From Candidatus Faecivivens stercoravium (GTDB taxonomy: Bacteria > Bacillota > Clostridia > Oscillospirales > Ruminococcaceae), in NCBI GenBank assembly GCA_018712425.1, contig DVHA01000253.1, forward strand, positions 1 through 8,525: 8,525 nucleotides of DNA. Direction: 5' to 3'. A model generated the notes under the pieces. It was not told the origin of the DNA and did no database searches. It saw only the letters and a program-made list of their open reading frames with translations. Positions 6,606 through 8,525 of this stretch are shown piece by piece. The stretch's first letter is position 1. The number at the start of each line of letters is the position of its first letter. The position numbers and the translations under genes are program-made.

Positions 6606-6732
6606 CGCCAAAATTTACCCTTTGAGCCTCTCCGTGTGCCGCATATTCAGTTGTAACCCATTACACGATCGACTGGGCGACGCGTCCACACGACCACTCC
6701 CTTAGATAAATTTCAGAAATTTTTCATTTCCA
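6570..6732 (-). promoter_or_regulatory. Riboswitch-like leader of mgtE, class unassigned
   Basis: The predicted leader starts near 6732 and folds into a closed structure. P1 pairs 6716-6704 with 6620-6608 (13 pairs with wobbles, AAATTTATC core). P2 pairs CGTGTG (6692-6687) with CACACG (6638-6633). P2b pairs CGCGT (6684-6680) with ATGCG (6644-6640). P3 pairs CAGT (6675-6672) with ACTG (6651-6648). P4 is TGTAA-TGGG-TTACA (6665-6652). The TGGG loop can pair with CCCA at 6677-6674, a possible pseudoknot competing with part of P3. An expression-platform terminator follows. The ACGCGTCGCCCA and AATGGGTTACAACTGA stretches recall the M-box core as I remember it. The M-box GGTGAGGCTCCT opening and its 3' domain are absent, so the class is left open. 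Mg2+ or another divalent metal is the natural ligand guess. Confidence 0.65.
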
Positions 6733-6738
6733 CAGTGT

Positions 6739-6767
6739 ATTATAACCCCGGTAAAGGCGTTTTGCAA
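6739..6767 (-). promoter_or_regulatory. Sigma-A promoter of mgtE
   Basis: On the minus strand TTGCAA (6767-6762) and a perfect TATAAT (6744-6739) are separated by 17 bases. Transcription should start near 6732, which gives the leader of about 160 bases described above. Confidence 0.83.
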
Positions 6768-6876
6768 CCGTTTTTCGCCAAAAAATCCCCCTGCCTCCCA
6801 TTTTCTATCGTTTAGACAATATTTCGCCCTTTTAAGGGGAATTTGTTTCAAATTTTGATGACTTTCCGTAAAATGC

Positions 6877-6905
6877 TTGTAAGCCGGTAAAAAATCCGGT
6901 ACAAT
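6877..6905 (+). promoter_or_regulatory. Sigma-A promoter of the GH1 gene
   Basis: TTGTAA (6877-6882) and TACAAT (6900-6905) are separated by 17 bases and lie about 36 bases before the ATG. A direct repeat of CCGGTA (6884-6889 and 6896-6901) sits within the promoter. A TCAAA-T-TTTGA palindrome lies at 6848-6858, just upstream of the -35. Either could be an operator for a sugar-responsive regulator, but no regulator gene is in the window. No cre (CcpA) site was recognised. Confidence 0.72.
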
Positions 6906-6941
6906 GAAGACAAAGAATCAACGCGAAAGGATGGATAAAAA

Positions 6942-8324
6942 ATGCCACTGCCGAAAAACTTTTACTGGGGCGGGTCCGTCTCCTCTTTCCAGACGGAAGG
7001 CGCCTGGAATGAAGGTGGGAAAGGGCTGTCCAGCTACGACGTCCGCCCGACTGATCCCCGTTTCTCCGACTGGAAGGTCGGGATTGACTTTTACCACCGC
7101 TACAAGGAGGATATTGCCCTGCTGCGGGAAATGGGATGCAGCTTCTACCGCTTTTCGATTGCCTGGGCGCGGGTGCTGCCGGACGGCGACGGAGAGCCAA
7201 ATGAAGAGGGACTGCAATTCTACGACAACGTGATCGACGAACTGATCCGCAGCGGCATCACGCCGATGATCTGCCTCTACCATTTCGACACCCCCTACCG
7301 GCTGGAGCGGGATTATAACGGGTTTGCCAGCCGGTATACCGTCGACTGCTTTGAACGGTACGCCCGGCTGGTCATGACCCGCTACGGCGGCCGGGTCAAG
7401 CACTGGATGACCTTCAACGAGCAGAACCTCCACGGGATGAGCCTGCTGGTCTCCAACGCGACCACCCTCCCCAAAGGGGAAGACCCGAACCGGTTCCTCT
7501 ACCAGGTCAACCACAACGTCTTCATCGCCCACTGCAAGGCGGTGAAGGTGCTGCGGGAGGTGGCGCCGGACGCCCGGATCTGCGGGATGATTGCCGCGAC
7601 CCCCAACTACCCGGCCAGCAGCGCACCGGAGGATATCAATTTCGCCGCCCGCTGCAACGACTATCTGAACCATTTCCATGCCGACGTCTTCTGCAATGGC
7701 GAATACCCCGCCTATATGGTGCGGTACCTGACCGAAATGGGCTGGATGCCGGAATTTGCCGACGGCGACCGGGAACTGATGAAGGAAAACACCGTCGACT
7801 ATCTCGCCTTCAGCTACTACCGGAGCAATACTGTGAAGGCGGGCGATTTCAGCGAGCCGCTCCCCCCTGCCGCCGTAGCTGGGAAAAACACCGTCGATAA
7901 CCCCCATATCGAGAAAAACGAATGGGGCTGGGGCATCGACCCCGTCGGCCTGCGGACGCTGATGCACGACCTCTACTACCGCCACCGGAAACCGCTCTTT
8001 ATCCTGGAAAACGGGATCGGGCTGCGGGAAACGCTGCCGGAAGACGGCAGCCCCATCCAGGATGACGCCCGGATTGCCTATCACAAGGCCCATATCCAGG
8101 AGATGAAAAAAGCCATTCTGGAGGACGGGGTCGAATGCCTCGGGTACGTCACCTGGGGGCCGATTGACATCCTGTCCAGCCACTGTGAGATGGAAAAGCG
8201 GTATGGATTTGTCTATGTCAACCGCGGCGAAAAGGACCTGCGGGACCTGCGGCGGGTGCCGAAAAAGAGCTTTTACTGGGTGCAGAAGGCTTTCCGTTCA
8301 AACGGCGAGGATTTGGACGGATAA
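6942..8324 (+). CDS. Glycoside hydrolase family 1, probable 6-phospho-beta-glucosidase
   Basis: This 460-residue cytoplasmic enzyme is a full-length GH1 TIM barrel (usual length about 440-480). The N-terminal signature reads NFYWGGSVSSFQTEGAWNEGGKG (from residue 6). The general acid/base is E160 in TFNEQN and the nucleophile is E356 in ILENG. The C-terminal loop SSHCEMEKRYGFVYV holds S412, K419 and Y421 with the spacing of the Ser-Lys-Tyr set that binds the 6-phosphate in phospho-beta-glycosidases. This favours hydrolysis of cellobiose-6-phosphate or aryl-beta-glucoside-6-phosphates delivered by a PTS. HFDTPYRL at 114-121 replaces the commoner H-W/F-D-x-P form with a close variant. The start is ATG behind AAAGGATGG. 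The gene is monocistronic here; no PTS component or antiterminator gene is visible, so phosphorylated substrate must come from elsewhere. Phospho-beta-galactosidase remains possible. Confidence 0.93.
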   Translation: MPLPKNFYWGGSVSSFQTEGAWNEGGKGLSSYDVRPTDPRFSDWKVGIDFYHRYKEDIALLREMGCSFYRFSIAWARVLPDGDGEPNEEGLQFYDNVIDELIRSGITPMICLYHFDTPYRLERDYNGFASRYTVDCFERYARLVMTRYGGRVKHWMTFNEQNLHGMSLLVSNATTLPKGEDPNRFLYQVNHNVFIAHCKAVKVLREVAPDARICGMIAATPNYPASSAPEDINFAARCNDYLNHFHADVFCNGEYPAYMVRYLTEMGWMPEFADGDRELMKENTVDYLAFSYYRSNTVKAGDFSEPLPPAAVAGKNTVDNPHIEKNEWGWGIDPVGLRTLMHDLYYRHRKPLFILENGIGLRETLPEDGSPIQDDARIAYHKAHIQEMKKAILEDGVECLGYVTWGPIDILSSHCEMEKRYGFVYVNRGEKDLRDLRRVPKKSFYWVQKAFRSNGEDLDG

Positions 8325-8345
8325 GTATTCGCGGAATATAACAGC

Positions 8346-8380
8346 AAAAAATGCCTGGCTCCTGTGAACCGGGCATTTCA
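8346..8380. terminator. Intrinsic terminator after the GH1 gene, possibly bidirectional
   Basis: AAATGCCTGG (8349-8358) pairs with CCGGGCATTT (8369-8378), with one G-U pair, around a 10-base loop. The plus-strand T tract is short (TTT). The minus strand has a run of six T, so it may work better for a convergent gene beyond the right edge. Confidence 0.68.
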
Positions 8381-8525
8381 GCTTGTCGAAAAACAAATTT
8401 GGCAGAAACGTAAAAATCAGCGCTGGCGTTAATGTGACACAGAAATGGGCGACCATTAGAAGTTTAGGATCAAACCCTTTTTAAAGGGTTTGCGGGAATG
8501 GAAGGGGCAGAGCCCCTTCCCAGGC
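8381..8525. repeat. Gene-free 3' end with clustered inverted repeats, possible intergenic repeat element
   Basis: No coding frame with a start site was seen here. The stretch holds the palindrome CAGCGCTG (8419-8426), AATGG-GCGA-CCATT (8444-8457), AAACCCTTT-TT-AAAGGGTTT (8472-8491) and GGAAGGGGC-AGA-GCCCCTTCC (8500-8520). The last two are perfect 9-bp stems in tandem without T tracts, so they are not ordinary terminators. They look like a dispersed intergenic repeat. There is no second copy in the window to prove repetition. Confidence 0.4.

Noticed and set aside
6570..6611. 14-residue longer MgtE starting at TTG 6611
   Set aside because: It would be translated through the terminator hairpin; the ATG at 6569 has an ideally spaced AAAGGAAGG site and gives a normal MgtE N-terminus.
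5214..6656. Plus-strand open frame of 480 codons opposite mgtE
   Set aside because: It lies antisense to the unmistakable mgtE, has a composition rich in Asp, Gln and Arg typical of a GC-biased shadow frame, and shows no recognisable domain.
6570..6732. Full M-box (ykoK) magnesium riboswitch upstream of mgtE
   Set aside because: Only short core-like stretches recall the M-box; the GGTGAGGCTCCT opening and the 3' domain are missing. It is kept as an unassigned leader instead.
6918..8183. Minus-strand open frame of 421 codons opposite the GH1 gene
   Set aside because: It is the shadow of a complete GH1 gene with both catalytic glutamates; its repetitive Val, Asp and Pro composition matches no family.

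Overview
The window looks like a chromosomal segment of a spore-forming, anaerobic Gram-positive bacterium of the class Clostridia, most like the moderately high-GC Oscillospiraceae/Ruminococcaceae. The grounds are a SleC-type spore cortex-lytic operon, strong AAAGGA/GGAGG ribosome-binding sites, TTG start codons, textbook -35/-10 promoters with 17-base spacers, and leader RNAs ending in U-tract terminators. The genus cannot be fixed from the sequence. No tRNA, rRNA, CRISPR array, phage gene or transposase was seen.

Layout. Positions 1-2479, minus strand: a three-gene spore cortex-lysis operon read in the order 258-aa protein, 461-aa protein, then a peptidoglycan-binding protein cut by the window edge. 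The 258-aa protein carries the N-terminal domain of SleC. The 461-aa protein carries the SpoIID-like catalytic domain and three peptidoglycan-binding repeats. What is one polypeptide in the SleC proteins I know is therefore two translationally coupled genes here. Positions 2577-3525, plus strand: a monocistronic TIM-barrel sugar isomerase/epimerase with a consensus vegetative promoter. It shares a bidirectional terminator (3543-3585) with the convergent MATE transporter (3604-4959, minus).

The MATE gene has its own promoter (5149-5177) and a structured leader of about 180 bases ending in an 18-bp terminator hairpin, the layout of a transcription-attenuating riboswitch. Guanidine-IV (mepA motif) is the leading candidate from gene context. 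Next is mgtE, a magnesium transporter (5208-6569, minus), with its own promoter and a leader of about 160 bases that folds into a closed multi-stem structure. That leader ends in a terminator whose 3' arm is also the mgtE ribosome-binding site. It does not match a full M-box and is the best candidate here for an undescribed regulatory RNA. Divergent from mgtE is a GH1 6-phospho-beta-glucosidase (6942-8324, plus). The window ends in a gene-free stretch with several inverted repeats that resemble a dispersed intergenic element.

Apart from the cortex-lysis operon, the genes are single transcription units with separate jobs: spore germination, sugar metabolism, drug or cation efflux, magnesium uptake and beta-glucoside use. 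No evidence for a larger multi-gene system was found. The notable features are the split SleC and the two riboswitch-like leaders.
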